From Nepenthes gracilis (Eukaryota > Streptophyta > Magnoliopsida > Caryophyllales > Nepenthaceae), in contig BSYO01000035.1 in assembly GCA_033239525.1 (NCBI GenBank), positions 5,368,627 through 5,432,626 of the forward strand: a stretch of 64,000 nt of DNA, in the 5' to 3' direction. The position numbers were made by a program, and so were the translations under genes. The notes under the pieces were generated by a model. The model had not been told where the DNA came from, did not search any database, and saw only the letters and a program-made list of their open reading frames with translations. Shown here piece by piece: positions 22,650-35,304 of the stretch; the stretch's first letter is position 1; every line of letters begins with the position of its first letter.

Positions 22650-24099
22650 TGAGTATCCACCCGACTTAGCGGCAATCTAGATCGCATGATTTTATACAGT
22701 GTTATATAATCATTCGTATGAGCAGATAATATTATTATTCTATTAACAAAAATATGATTCAAGCAGGTGGTATGGTGCTTGCAAGACTTACTTAAATTCG
22801 GCATAGAATCATCGTCAATGCGTGAGTGGTGTTCTTGTGACCAGCTCACCGCCTAGAGTGCACAGCTGGTGTGCACCGCTTTAGAGGGTTGTTGGGGCGC
22901 TTTGGCATGCACCCTAGCCTATGGCCCTTATGCTCTGTGGGATTTGGTCTTTTGCTATGAATTAGTTGCGTAGCGCGCTGCTGCCATGCTAGGTGTCCTA
23001 TTGGCCAGTGGTTTGGGTCCCATTGTTGGTTAATACTACCTCGGGCGACCTGGACTGGTGTAGCGCTTGGCTGGATGATATTTTTTGCGATACAATGGGT
23101 GGCGAGCTAAGCACGTCGAGCCCCCATCGCCAGTATTGCCATATCTTTTGCAGGGTTTACTGCTATGCAACGGGTTGATGAGAGGCATTACAGTGGGATC
23201 AGCCTGCTGACTGGTGCGCTTTACTGGAGAGAATCGTCGAGGTCGAGAACAGCCTGTGAACAAGGGAACGTTCGCTCGAGCCAGCAGTCTCATATCTTTG
23301 GCCTCTACTCTTTAAAAGGTCGGGTTCGCCTCACTGGGCCCATAGGGTCCAAAACCAGTGCCTCCTGGCGGCATTTGGAGCTGCGTGGATCTTATTGCTC
23401 TGGGCCTTCATCTGCGCTTCATGGCTTGGCCTACCTTCTAGCCGCTGCTAGGCCGTGTCACTTGTGATCACCCAGGCCCCGAGGTTGTCAGACCATTGAA
23501 TCTTTTGTAGATGTTTGTCCACTTTACTGGTTCAGGAGTTTGAGGGTGGAGCCTTCAGTGCAACGTCTTTGGTTGGACGTGAGAGGTCCAGAAATGGGAG
23601 CTAGTGCACATTTTGGGGCCAATTGTCCGCTAGCATAGTTACTTGAGGAGTTGTCATTGACATGAGGATGTTCTAGGTCGACGTGATGGGATTCTCCTTC
23701 ATGGCTTCTTGACACTGCTCTTGGTAGAGTCTTAGAGAGTGGATCGAGCTTCGTCACCGTTGTCCACGACCTCGGGAGCCTCAATTCACCGCAGTCTGGC
23801 CCTTGACAGCTTCAGGTCCACAGGGGCTCATTTCGGGCTCTAGATTGGTTGCAGCCGGATTGGTTATGGCCGAAACACATCTGGGAGCTGGACTAGGATA
23901 CGGCTGGACTCGATCTGGTTGTTGGACAGGGTTGTGGCTGGATGTGACCCGGGTGCCGGAATGGTCCTAGGCGTGAGACGCAGCTTAGACGGGAAGGAGC
24001 AGCGTTGAACTGGCTGGACTCTGGATCGTCAACTGCGGAGCTAGACTGATTCTGGAGCTGGGCTAGCATGCAATTGGACCAGATTCGTGTGTTGGACAC
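22650..24099. other. Moderately GC-rich body of the minus-strand element, nothing recognised
   Basis: No domain or motif could be recognised on either strand. Open frames are short (under 105 codons) and look like chance. Base composition matches the flanking tandem arrays and not the AT-rich surroundings, so it is taken as part of the same element. Confidence 0.4.
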
Positions 24100-24460
24100 G
24101 GAGCGGCGGACTGGATCTAAGGCGCCGGAGTGGATCTAAGCGCCAAATGCGAATTTGGGCCGCTGGATTGGATATGGGGCACTAAAATAAGTTTGAGCTG
24201 CCGGAGTGGATCTAAATGCTGAATGAAAATCCGGGCTGTCAGATTGTGTCTGGGTCGCTAGACTGAGTCTGGGGCGCTGGAGTGGATCTAAGCACCGGAT
24301 GCAAATCCGGGCCATCGAGTTGGATCTGGGGTGCCGGATTGATTCATGGCCGAGCATAGTCGTGGCTGAACTGAGTTGAGGCCGAATTGGGTCTGAGAGG
24401 CGTTCATATATGACGAAGTGGAGGTGAAGCGGGATGCGTTCATATAAGACGGCTGGAATC
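24100..24460. repeat. Tandem repeat, ~78-bp units
   Basis: GCCGGAGTGGATCTAA recurs at about 24,123, 24,200 and 24,278, with further partial units to 24,460 (GGATCTGGGGTGCCGGA). Confidence 0.7.
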
Positions 24461-25020
24461 ACATTTGGTGGACCAACGAGGCCTACCTAAAGGTGGCGAT
24501 GAGGATCGCCGGTGGAGGGTGTCGGTTCCACTGGTGTAGGGTGCCTACCAGCATGGATGATGGTGCCGGTTACGGTGAAAGCTACCCTGTGATGGTGCCG
24601 GTAGCAATACAAGCTTTGTCGAGGGTTTTCTCTTTCTCTCTCCACCGTGCCACACAATACACTGAGATTTCGGCCAATTGTCTCAAGATTGCCATATGCA
24701 AACACAAGATAGGCATCCACAAAGAGGAAAAGAGTATTTGTTTGCCTCAATTTGCTGATTCGCCTCCGACGATGGCGACAGTGGCAGTGGCTCTTCACAT
24801 CTCACGATCTTCTTCCTTCCTTCACACTAAGGACCAAATCGAAGGGTGGAGAATGGAGATGGCTTTGTCGGCTTCTGATCCGGCTAGTGTCTCCTCCGAC
24901 AACAGTGGCCGCCGCCGCTCCGTTAATCGGAATTCGAAAGTTGAAGGGGAAACCCCCAGTGTGGCGTCTTCAGACTAGCCCTACTATATCTATGGGCTAT
25001 GCTCCTCGCTTTAGTCATAG
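24461..25020. other. Unrecognised segment with a 161-codon open frame
   Basis: A plus-strand frame from 24,493 to 24,978 starts MAMRIAGGG and ends in a serine-rich tail. I recognise no family. It sits at the truncated right edge of the minus-strand element, where GC content falls sharply at about 25,020. A chance frame is the simplest reading. Confidence 0.2.
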
Positions 25021-25129
25021 GATGTAAATGAGTCTTTAAGATAAAGAAAGACTCATTAGGTAATATAGAAAGATATAAAGTAAGACTTATTACTAAATGA
25101 TATACTTAAAAAGAATGAATTGATTACAT

Positions 25130-26440
25130 GAAGACTTTTTCTCCTATATCTAAGAAAGATTCTCTTTACATTATTTTGATATTGGTTGCTCATTTTAATA
25201 TGAAATTATAACAAATGGATGTGAAAACATCATTTCTAAATGGTGACCTAGAGAAAGAGGTTTATATGAAACAATGAGAAGATTTTTTCTCTAGTGACGG
25301 TGAGCAATTAGTATACAAGCTTAAGAAGTCCATATATGGTTTGAAATAAGCCTCTCGTCAATGGTATTTAAAATTTGATAATATTATCTCTTCATTTGAT
25401 TTTGAAGAAAATATTTTTTATTAATATATATACTAAAAAGTCAATGGGAGTAAGATTTGTTTCCTTATTTTGTATGTAGACGATATTTTACTTACATCAA
25501 ATGATAAGAATTTGCCATATGAGGTGAAATAATTTCTCTCTAATAAATTTAAAATGAAAGATATGGACAATGCATCTTATATCATTGGTATTAAGATACA
25601 TTGAGACAGATTACGAGGTATTTTAGGTTTGTCTCGAAAGACCTATATCAATAAAATTTTACAGAGATTTCAGATGAAAGATTGTTCACCAAGTGTGGCA
25701 TCCATTGTGAATGGTGCGAGGTTCAATTTGAACCAATACCCGAAAAATGATTTTGAACGGGAATAAATGAAAAACATTTCATATGCTTCCGCTGTGGGAA
25801 GTTTGATGTATGCTCAGGTATGTACAAGACCTGACATCATATTTGTAGTTAAAATGTTGAGAAGATTTCAGAGTGATCCAGATATGAATCACTGAAAAGC
25901 TACTAAGAAAGTGATAAGGTATCTCTAAGGTACCAAGAACTATATGCTTATATTAGACAGACCGACAATTTGGAAGTATTGGGGTACTCCGATTCAGATT
26001 TCGGTGGATGTGTTAATTTACGTAAATCAACATTTGATTACATATTTATGTTTATCGGTGGAGTTGTATTTTGGCGGAGTGCAAAGCAAACATTGATTGC
26101 TACTTTCATTATGAAGGCCGAGTTCGTTACTTATTTTTAGGCTACAAAGTATGGTGTATGAACAAAAAATTTTATGTCTGAGTTTAGAATGGTCGATTTT
26201 ATCTCAAGGCTATTGAAGCTATATTTCGACAATTCAACTACTGTTTTTTTGGCTAAAAATAATAAAAGTAGCAGTCGAAATAAACATATCGACATTTAAT
26301 TTTTAACCATAAAGGAGTGTATTAAAGGAAAAAAAATTACTATTGAGTATATTAGACTGAATTGATGATCGCTAAAGACATGCCACCATTAAGGTTCAAG
26401 GATCTTGTAAGTAAAATGGGCTTAAGTTTTATTTTGTGAT
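25130..26440 (+). pseudogene. Ty1/copia pol remnant (reverse transcriptase and RNase H)
   Basis: Read across about a dozen stops, the plus strand gives the copia RT signatures MDVKTSFLNGDLEKEVYM (25,215), QLVYKLKKSIYGLK (25,305), LYVDDILLTSND (25,470; the YVDD catalytic motif is kept), SYASAVGSLMYA...CTRPDI (25,775-25,840) and the RNase H stretch SDSDFGGC...GGVVFWRSAKQ (25,990-26,090). It ends with LPPLRFKDLVSKMGL (26,380). The 5' half (gag, protease, integrase) is absent; the segment begins next to the truncated element to its left. Confidence 0.92.
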
Positions 26441-26636
26441 TTTTATTGTATGGATAATAATATTTAATAAAATTTCTAATTATTTGTGATGTTTTTCAAA
26501 ATTTTATGTACACATTAGTTAATTATTTTGAGAATATCATCAATTGTTAGACAAAGAATAAACATAAAGTTTATTCATAAAATAACGTTACAGTATACGG
26601 ATATGTCTTGAGAAATATAATATATTGTAATACATT

Positions 26637-27098
26637 TGTAACGTCCCCGGAGCATCCGCACTGACGATATTGTCCGCTTTGGACCGTCCCCTGCCGCCAA
26701 GGCCGTCACGGGCGCCTCACGGTTTTGTTCTGCGAGACCCTTACAGCCCCCAAAACGCGTCGCCGATGGAGGAGGTATCCACACCCTTTATCGTGCATGC
26801 TTCGTTCCCCTCCCCATCCGATGTGGGACTCTGCGATCCCCACTCCCATTGGGGACCCGCCTCCGGGCATCCGGACCGGATCCCGGCTCGATACCATCTC
26901 GTAACGTCCCGGAGCATCCGCACCGACGATATTGTCCGCTGGACCGTCCCCTGCCGCCAAGGCCGTCACAGGGTGCCTCACGGTTTTGTTCCTGGCAGAC
27001 CCTTACAGGCCCCCAAAACGCGTTGCCAATGGAAGAGGTATCCACACCCTTTATCAGGCATGCTTCATTCCCCTCCCCATCCGATGTGGGACACTACA
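26637..27098 (-). mobile_element. TRIM (terminal-repeat retrotransposon in miniature), TSD ACATT
   Basis: 462 bp flanked by ACATT on both sides (26,632-26,636 and 27,099-27,103). Read on the minus strand: a 199-bp LTR (27,098-26,900) starting TGTAGTGTCCCACATCGG; then ATGGTATCGAGCC, a near match to the initiator-Met tRNA PBS (TGGTATCAGAGC); a 64-bp internal part with the purine run AATGGGAGTGGGGA; and a second 199-bp LTR (26,835-26,637) ending GTTACA. It has no coding capacity. It is nested in the 3' part of the copia remnant. Confidence 0.85.
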
Positions 27099-27208
27099 AC
27101 ATTGATGATATTACTCATTATTAACGGATTTATCATCATGATTCATATATTTATTTATTAAATTTGAGAATTAATGGGTTTGATTATCACATCAAGTAAA
27201 ATATGGAC

Positions 27209-27700
27209 TAAGTGGGAGAATATTAACCGTTCAGTTATGAAGCTGAACATTTGATGGTCTATGATTAAAGGCTGTTAATTGCTGATAATGTACCATTATT
27301 GTTCTCCATTATGCTCCATTAATTTTTATTGGTAACGCCTCAATCAGATAACTGATAGAGTTATTTGTTAAATAGAATTAATTTGGTTTTGTCCCCAAGT
27401 CATCTTCTCTGAAAAACACACCATTGACGTTGAGATACGGGGTATGGAAGTACAAAATCGTGAAAAAGAGGAGCCGGAAAACAGAGCAAGCTAATGGCGG
27501 GAGGTTGGTGATATTTCGTTTTATCATGTATTTTGGTCTTTTATAGTTGTTTAGACCAATATAAATCCTTACATATCCAGTTTTAGCAATGTGGATAAAA
27601 TATATTACCAAAAACTCGTAATGTTTATATCTTATTCAATTGATATCCAGTTTTGTCACATTTTTCTTTTTAATCCTCAATTGATGATAATTCGTTTGAA
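27209..27700 (+). repeat. Copia polypurine tract and 3' LTR (partial)
   Basis: AAGTGGGAGAA at 27,210-27,220 is the usual plant copia polypurine tract, followed by TATTAACCG (expected TGTTAAC) as the LTR start at 27,221. The LTR end is not clear; homology-poor AT-rich DNA follows. Confidence 0.5.
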
Positions 27701-27733
27701 AATCTATTTTTAAAACTACTTGTACCCCTTGAA

Positions 27734-28692
27734 TGTTACGGCCCAAAATTAAAATTTTTTTTTAATCCGAAATTTACTAAGATCTGACTAATAACTCTAA
27801 AGTTGGGTTAGACCTAAACAAAATTGAAACTAAAGAATATAAAAATCATGACAATCAACAACGGATATAGAATCAATCCAAACTATTCTGTCCGGTCTTT
27901 GAAGTAATGATAATACAGCTACTCAATTCAAATTCCTCGCAAGGAAAAACTTTAACCTAAAATCTATCAATCACCACATCAAACCAGTACAAATCCAGAT
28001 AATAAATGAATTGAAAATAATTTATAGGCAACAAATCTGCTAACATAAATCCCATATGTGATTTCAAATACAAATTCTAATATAATGTAAAATAAATAAA
28101 ATCTTCCAATCTTTTTTGGCCAAGTCCCTCCAAATAATCCATTATCCTCTAATATGAAAAATTTAGAAAATTAATAAATCAAGAGTTTAAAATTCAATAA
28201 ATATTAATATATGTAATAACCAATACATGGCTAATAAAATAGAACAAATGGACAGAAACAATCAAACATGTGTGAAATCCAATGTATCCAAATTTCGAAT
28301 GTCAAAATACCAAATGTTTGAATATGATTTCATACATAAATTTCATAACCCATCTATGAATGTTAAATATTCCAAAGAACTAAATTATCTAAAAGTTTAA
28401 TTATCCAAATATCATAAATCTAGAAGACTCAAAGTCTAAAATTTAAAATCCAAAATTGGATAATCCAAATATCAATCAAAACCTATGAATCTTAAAAGTC
28501 AAACAATCAAGTATCAAAAGACTAATTTTAGGGAATGATTATATATACTTCTAATAATTCTAAACCAAAATACTATTATTTAAACCCACAGGCAGGCCAT
28601 TTACATATTATTTATTATAGACATAATCAAATACTACTTTTTTTTTCTACCAATAGATAAAGTGTAATTATCAAATTTGTTTGATATATTAG
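27734..28692 (-). repeat. LTR-like fragment starting TGTTACGGCCC
   Basis: It begins TGTTACGGCCCAAAATT, a typical gypsy LTR edge similar to the TGTCACATCCCAA edge of the 2.55-kb family. It is AT-rich, without coding sequence. It appears to be the host of the insertion at 28,693. Confidence 0.35.
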
Positions 28693-30633
28693 TGTCATAT
28701 CCTAAAATTCGATCTCAATATCAATAATTAGCAAAATCATTCATGAACAAATAATAAATATAATAATTCATGGACGTGAATTTCATATCAATCCCTCAAC
28801 CAACCAAAATAAAAAAAGTAATAATCTAACCACATGACTTGAAATTGTCAAATCATCAAGTGGCTCTGAATACTAATCATACCATAATGTCAAACTATAC
28901 GTAAATAGTCATGTTTAAATCAAAATCAAAGTGTCTGAACAACCATAATAGAAAACCAATATCAATATCATAATTTATAAATTATCATCCGAATATCATA
29001 AACATTTAAATTTACTATTCGAAATCTAAATACAATAACTTTCTTTAAAAAGCTAATCTAATTTCTCGAATCAGCTCCTCAACCAATTCCTTACCTCCTC
29101 TGTAAGTACCCGAACTGTTAATATAAAGAGGTTAGTGAAAAATAGAAATATGAGTGAGTCAAAAACTCAATAATAATATAATTTTATGATTAAATATACA
29201 ATTTATATAAAAATATGCCGGAAGATAATGAATCAATTTCATACGAAATCCCATAAAATTCCATAACAAATGTGTATAATTTTTTAAAATTTCTTGTTAT
29301 ATTATTATTCAAATTGTGTCATATAATTCATACTCAATTATGTAATCAATTTCATACGAAATCCCATAAAATTCCATAACAAATGTGTATAATTTTTTAA
29401 AATTTCTTGTTATATTATTATTCAAATTGTGTCATATAATTCATACTCAATTATGTAATTTTTTAGGGATCAATGGCTAGTAGAGTCTTACCGACTAAAG
29501 AAGTTGATAATTAAAATTCAATTTATATTTATTTTTATACAATTAAAGGCCTTACGTTATTATTCAAAACTTACAGGTGAGATGCCATATATATTACCTT
29601 ATAGATAGGACCGAATGTCACTTTCATCCGTGGATGATAAGTTCATACCTTGATCATTGCTATAATATTGTAATGCATGCCATAATATACCACCGTTGAA
29701 TTTTATTACTATGGTCTGATATATGAACGAATAAAAGCTCTACATAATTTTACATAATTATTATATTTTCTTATTTCAGGTGAAATATTCTTAATTCTTT
29801 AACAAATTATAGATTTTTTTTTAATTTTCTTTAATTTCTTCTCATGTGTAAAAATTTGAACATATTCGATTTAAAACATGTAATGTCATGCGGTCAATTT
29901 TTCAAACAAAATTGTAGAAAAATTAGCATCAATGTAAAAAATCAGTATTTTAGTTCAAATATCATGCATGCAGGAGTAAATTCAAGAAATTTTAGAACAT
30001 ACAAGACATATACTTAATGATTATAAGCATGCAAGAATATTATACATGAAATTTATGTCATATTAATGCATTAAATTAAATTATCAATACATACGCAAAC
30101 ATATTTGTAAAAAATTGGCTTGTCAGACCAATGTATATGAACATATTTGCCTTCTCTAACTTCTCCTCTTTCTTTTTCTCTTCTCATCTTTTCCTTTTCT
30201 CTCCTCTCTCAACATTTGAAAGAAAATGACAGAAAATTAGCTAGACATGATATATACACTAGACTAACGTACGAGCACTCGTCAGATGCGTATTGAGTGC
30301 TGCGATCAAACGGAGATGCATATGAGTGTCACTCAAGTGCATATCGAGCATTAAGCATGTTTAAAAGTGCGCTCGGGCGCCTTTCAGGCGTATATCAAGT
30401 ATAATTATATTGAAAATCATTTTCGAGTTTTGATCAAATGATAGTCAGACACAACCTCTCTGCCTAGAGTATACATGGGAGCGCATTGGGCGCCAATCAG
30501 GCATCTATCAACCCATAGTAATTCGATATAAAATTGACTTTAACCTAATTTTTTTTCCTTCTTTGACCTTAATTTATTATTCTTAGTTTAATTAATTATA
30601 ATTAAAATTAAATTTTAAAACTCATATTTTAAA
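28693..30633 (-). repeat. Solo LTR of the 2.55-kb family, shortened, TSD ATTAG
   Basis: It begins TGTCATATCCTA and ends at 30,633 where CCTTACA of the family has become TTTTAAA. ATTAG flanks both sides (28,688-28,692 and 30,634-30,638). Family landmarks are in order: AGGGATCAATGG at 29,465, a CT-rich block at 30,160-30,210 (purine leader on the minus strand), and a GCGCATTGGGCGCC block near 30,480. 1.94 kb through internal deletions. Confidence 0.7.
29231..29456. repeat. Perfect 113-bp tandem duplication
   Basis: The 113 bases from 29,231 (AATCAATTTCATACGAAATC and onwards) are repeated immediately from 29,344 with no mismatch that I can find. It lies within the solo LTR at 28,693-30,633. Confidence 0.9.
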
Positions 30634-32009
30634 ATTAGAATATTTGAATATATTATTTCATTTAATTTCTTACAATTATTATCAAGAAAATACCAAATTG
30701 AAGGATTTTATAATAAAAGGTTCAAATATAGGACAAGTATAAAATTTTTCACTTTATAAAAAATTAAAAATATCAAATTAAATAATAAAAAATAGTCCAA
30801 TCTAAAAGACATGTATGGACTATCACATGTAAAGCCCAAATATATAATTTTATAATTTTCATTCCAATTTTTTTTTTATATATGTAAATATATTGCTCCA
30901 AATATTCCCTAGTTTTGCATAAATTGAACAAAATATTTAATTGTTCATTAAAACCTAAATAAAATCTCAAAACCTTCAATAAAAGTCATATACATACAAT
31001 AATATTCAAAATAGGAAAGCAAAATGGCCACATATATGTATATTAAAATAAGAAATATAGATAAAATTAAATGATTCTAAAATAGATCAAAAAATTGGCG
31101 TAAAATATTTACTTTAACTTTTAGATTTAGAAAATCTGTCAAGACAAAACTCTAAAATCCGCTTCATTTTCTTCCTCTCTTTTCTCCCTCTTCTATTTTT
31201 CTTTCCTCTTCCTTTCTTTCCAACAAAAAAATACTACAAATAGTGTGTACAAACCTTTTATAACTAAATAGGCGGACGTGTACCCAACAGACACATCAAG
31301 CATTGCTCATAAGCCTCAAGTACATAGAGTGCCACATCAATTGCAAATCAGGCACACATGTGTGGCTTCTATCTTGGACACACACGAGTGCAAGTTACGC
31401 ATCCATCGTGCGTTGACCCAATTTTCTCAAAAATTAATTTTTTCCTCAATATATATTATGCAATGATTTCTAAATTAATCCAAAATTATTCTAATAACGT
31501 TATGATTCAACAAATGAAAACTAAGTATTATATAATCACTTAGTAAGATCTATATAATTTCATATGTGGATATATATCAACAAAATATGTTAAAATTGTA
31601 TTATGATCAAAAATTTAAAATGTTGATAACCTTATTTTTTGATAAATCATGCTAAAACCAATTGCTAATAATTTAAATTGCGCCAAAATCTATGTAATAA
31701 TATAAATCATGCAAATAGTATGTTGATACATAAAATATGCTCAAATCATGTTAACATACAAAAGGATCAATGATCAATTATATCCTCATCAACAAATAGC
31801 AAATATCAAAGTTCGATTTATAATTACTTCTACATAGACGAAGGCTAAACGCTACTATTAAAAACTCATAGATAAGATGTCTATATATAACCCTATAGAT
31901 GGAGTTACTTATCACTTTTCTAACTCATGAATGATATGTTCAACATTATATTTACTATATTAGGATATATTCAAATATATTCCGTCAATTCTCTATAATA
32001 TTCTTATCA
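30634..32009 (-). repeat. Broken pieces of the 2.55-kb LTR family
   Basis: A CT-rich block (31,160-31,225) and TTTTATAAC (31,256-31,264) match the leader and promoter part of the family. 31,855-31,985 matches the block with ACCCTATAGATGGAGTT and the start of the AT-rich part. The order suggests at least two truncated copies. Confidence 0.5.
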
Positions 32010-34566
32010 TGTCCTATAATCTGATCCCAATATTAACACTTAATCAATATTAATTAACTAAATAATCATTTAATATTCTTCACACGTAAACTTCACATTG
32101 ATACTTTATCCAACCTTAATATAAATAAATAAAGACATACACAGGACCCAAATATATGCCATGCTATTATGTGACTCCAATGTCGACCCAATTCACATGA
32201 CATTGGACCTTAAGTAAGGAATGATACCTGTGTAATAAATAATAAACATATAATAGTCTATGGAAGTAAATAAACATCCATAAATTTGACCAAACAAAAC
32301 TAAACTTATGAACAATACCAAACCGATATCAATTTATGGAAATACGATACCGAAATTATATCATGAAACCACAACGGATCTTAAACGAATACAAGCTACT
32401 GTCTAAACTTAAACATTACCTAAAATACATCATAATCACAATCTAAACCTGTCCGAAAGTTAATTTATATCATTTAATACGTTCTAAAGCTGTCTGAAAA
32501 ATATAATGCTAGCATCCGAATAATCCAAATATAAGCTAATATCATTCAAAATTGTCTAATCAAATAAAATATAGTATTAGACCCATTAATCATCATTCGA
32601 ACGCTATCCGAATATAATATAATATAATACAATTAATATTATCAGAAAACATTAAACAGTAATAATCATCATCAATTCATTAACTTATCTGCTTGATTCT
32701 CCAATCCTATTTGCTTGACAAAGACTTCGATATATCATCTGAGGAGATTAGTACTATAGTAAGAGAATAAGTCAAATACTCAATAAGGTATAATATATAT
32801 CAATGAACATGCGTACCTTATACTTAAATATATATCAGAATGAATAAAGATTGTATTCGGATGCAATGATACGAACATGAGTAGGAAAACTTGATACATT
32901 TTTAGTTATCTTATCTTATTTTTTCTTAATCTTGCCTATTATAACATGCTTAAATCTGATTTTTTTTTTAAGGATTAGGGCTAATAGGTCTTACTTACTA
33001 AAGAAACGAACAATCAAACTCAAATTGTGTATACTCCCACATAATCAAAGGCCGTAAGTTTCCATTTAGGACTCCAATGTGGGTCGTTTACATAGAACCC
33101 TATAAACGAGATTAGACACTACTTCTTAACCCCATAATTACATATGATTGGATATCAATATACTATTATAATATAATAAGATATGCTAAAATATACTATC
33201 CACTAAAATAATCATTGATCCAATATTTAACTTAGAAAAATTCTACACTTTAGTTTTATAATTCTTAATTCTCACCCTTTTGAAGAATGATTCATCATTT
33301 CTTAATATAATTGTAGAGTTTTCTTTCATAATTTTATATTTTTGTGCACATACTTTTGTAAGAACTTAATCATATTCAATTTGAAAGCATAAATTACTAA
33401 ATTTGAAGTTAAATATAAAAATTTTAACATATTACATGGTTCAGTATTATATCAAATTTTCAGACCTTAGAGCTTAAATTGTATGCATATTCTAGCTTAT
33501 ATAAGACATAAATTTGATGGTTTACTGTCTGTACAAGCCAACATACGAATTTAAGACATGTAATCATTAATAATGTAGCAGAAAATAGTAAAACTTCAGC
33601 AAATGTATAGCAAATCAGCTTAAATATAGATTTTAGTAAAAGAAATTGGCTCATATATAATTTTCTACTGAATTTTAGATTATATACCCAACCATGTCTA
33701 AGTATAACAGTCTTTTACTCACGAATGTTGTTATGTTAATGCAAAAATGTATAGAAAAAATGAATAATTAAGCAACATAATAAGAATTTCTGCAAACTCT
33801 ATCCATATAGTGCACATGCAAGGCATTTCATGAGAAATTTCAGTACATGCAAAGGACTTAGTTCAAGTTTTTAGACATACAAGTGTTTATGTACGAAATT
33901 CAAGTATTTAAGAATATTATATCTTAAAATTAGAATATGCATGATGCTAAATTTAAGAATTTAGAACATATTTACATGACATATAAATTTAGACATGAAT
34001 TTATGTGAAATTTTTTTTACAACTCTTGGAAAAACTAACATGCATGCTCAACATCAACATTTCTACTTCGAAATTATAATTTGAATAAGTATTAAAACAA
34101 AAATACTCAGGAGAATTGGTAAAGATTAGTAACAAATGAATTAGGAGTTTAGAGTGCACTTACCTTGACTTGGATTTACTAAAAATCTAACTTGAATTAC
34201 CTCAAATTTGAGTTTTTGACTTCCTCCTTTTTCTCTCTCTTCTCCTCAACACTGTCTCTCTTGCTCTCAAATATTAAAGAAAAATGATAAAAATGACCCG
34301 AGGGTATCTTTTTATAATGCCTTGCATTTATGTAATGCCCGAATGCACGTCGAGTGTATGGGCCTTGTTAAGGCGAGCATGGGGCTATTCTGAAGTGCAT
34401 ACATTTTAGTTTTTGTGCCGATGGGGCACCACGAGCCCCACTTGAAAGCCCTACTTGGAGCCCGATTTAACCATTTGATCCAATTTTTTAAATCCTTTAA
34501 CTTTAATTTTGATGATATTAATTTAATAAATTGTGATTAATATAATTTAAAAACTTAGGCCTTACA
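32010..34566 (-). repeat. Full-length LTR of the 2.55-kb family, no TSD seen
   Basis: It starts TGTCCTATAATCTG and ends AGGCCTTACA, 2,557 bp, almost the length of the copy at 13,818 (2,550). Landmarks are in order: TATCATCTGAGGAG (32,735), AGGATTAGGGC (32,970), the CT-rich leader block (34,220-34,260) and TTTTTATAATG (minus promoter, 34,310). Flanks TATCA and AGTCT differ, so it may be one LTR of an element that lost the rest. Confidence 0.65.
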
Positions 34567-35304
34567 AGTCTATAATTAGTCAAATAAAAAATTCTACTCA
34601 AATATAAATATATTTTAACTTTTCTCATACCAAAAAAATACTTTTTCATCAAATTTTCTAAAAAAATTTTCTTTATACTTCTTAAAATATATAATATGCA
34701 ATAAAATTATAGACATTTAGAAATATTAATACGTAATTTAAAGATATGCAGAAATTATATTATAGAAATTGTAGAAAATAAGCATTGTTTATATAATTTT
34801 TTAATGTTTTCTTATAAATAGATATCATGTAGAGATATTTATATAAAATTCAAAAACAAATATGAACATATATAAGGGATTCAAAGACATACAATAGCAT
34901 TAAACAGAAATTCAGCACTTCAAATCTGATATGTAAGGATTAAGACATATTTCATAAAATTTTCTAGTAGGAATAGGATTCCATATATGTAAAATTTAAA
35001 ACAGTTTAAATATAAAAATAAATATTTAAAATAAAAAATACTTAAAATTACATAAAAAATTGACAATAAGAGAATAAAAGGTTTAAATACAGTTACCTTT
35101 ACTTGATTTCTAACAAAAAAAAAAAAAAAAAGATTTTACTTGAATTCTCATTCTCCTTCATTCTTTCTCTTTCCCTCTTTTTTCTCTCTCTTCTCTCATA
35201 ATTCTAGCCAAAATGATCTAAAATTAACAAATGGGCCAACTTATAAAAAACTAACATATGTTGGCCAATTAGGCACAAATCAGGCACTAAGGCACGATCT
35301 GTAC
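34567..35304 (-). repeat. Left part of an LTR-family copy interrupted by element C
   Basis: It includes the CT-rich leader block (35,145-35,200) and ACTTATAAAA (35,236-35,247). The sequence resumes after element C at 41,379-41,699, ending ATACCTTACA, the family's end. TGTAC at 35,300-35,304 is the left target duplication of element C. Confidence 0.65.

Noticed and set aside
24493..24978. 161-codon plus-strand frame as a gene
   Set aside because: No recognisable domain, no homologue features and a position at the edge of a truncated repeat element. Most likely chance.
25215..26440. Expressed copia polyprotein
   Set aside because: About a dozen stops and frameshifts. Only the YVDD motif and scattered blocks survive.
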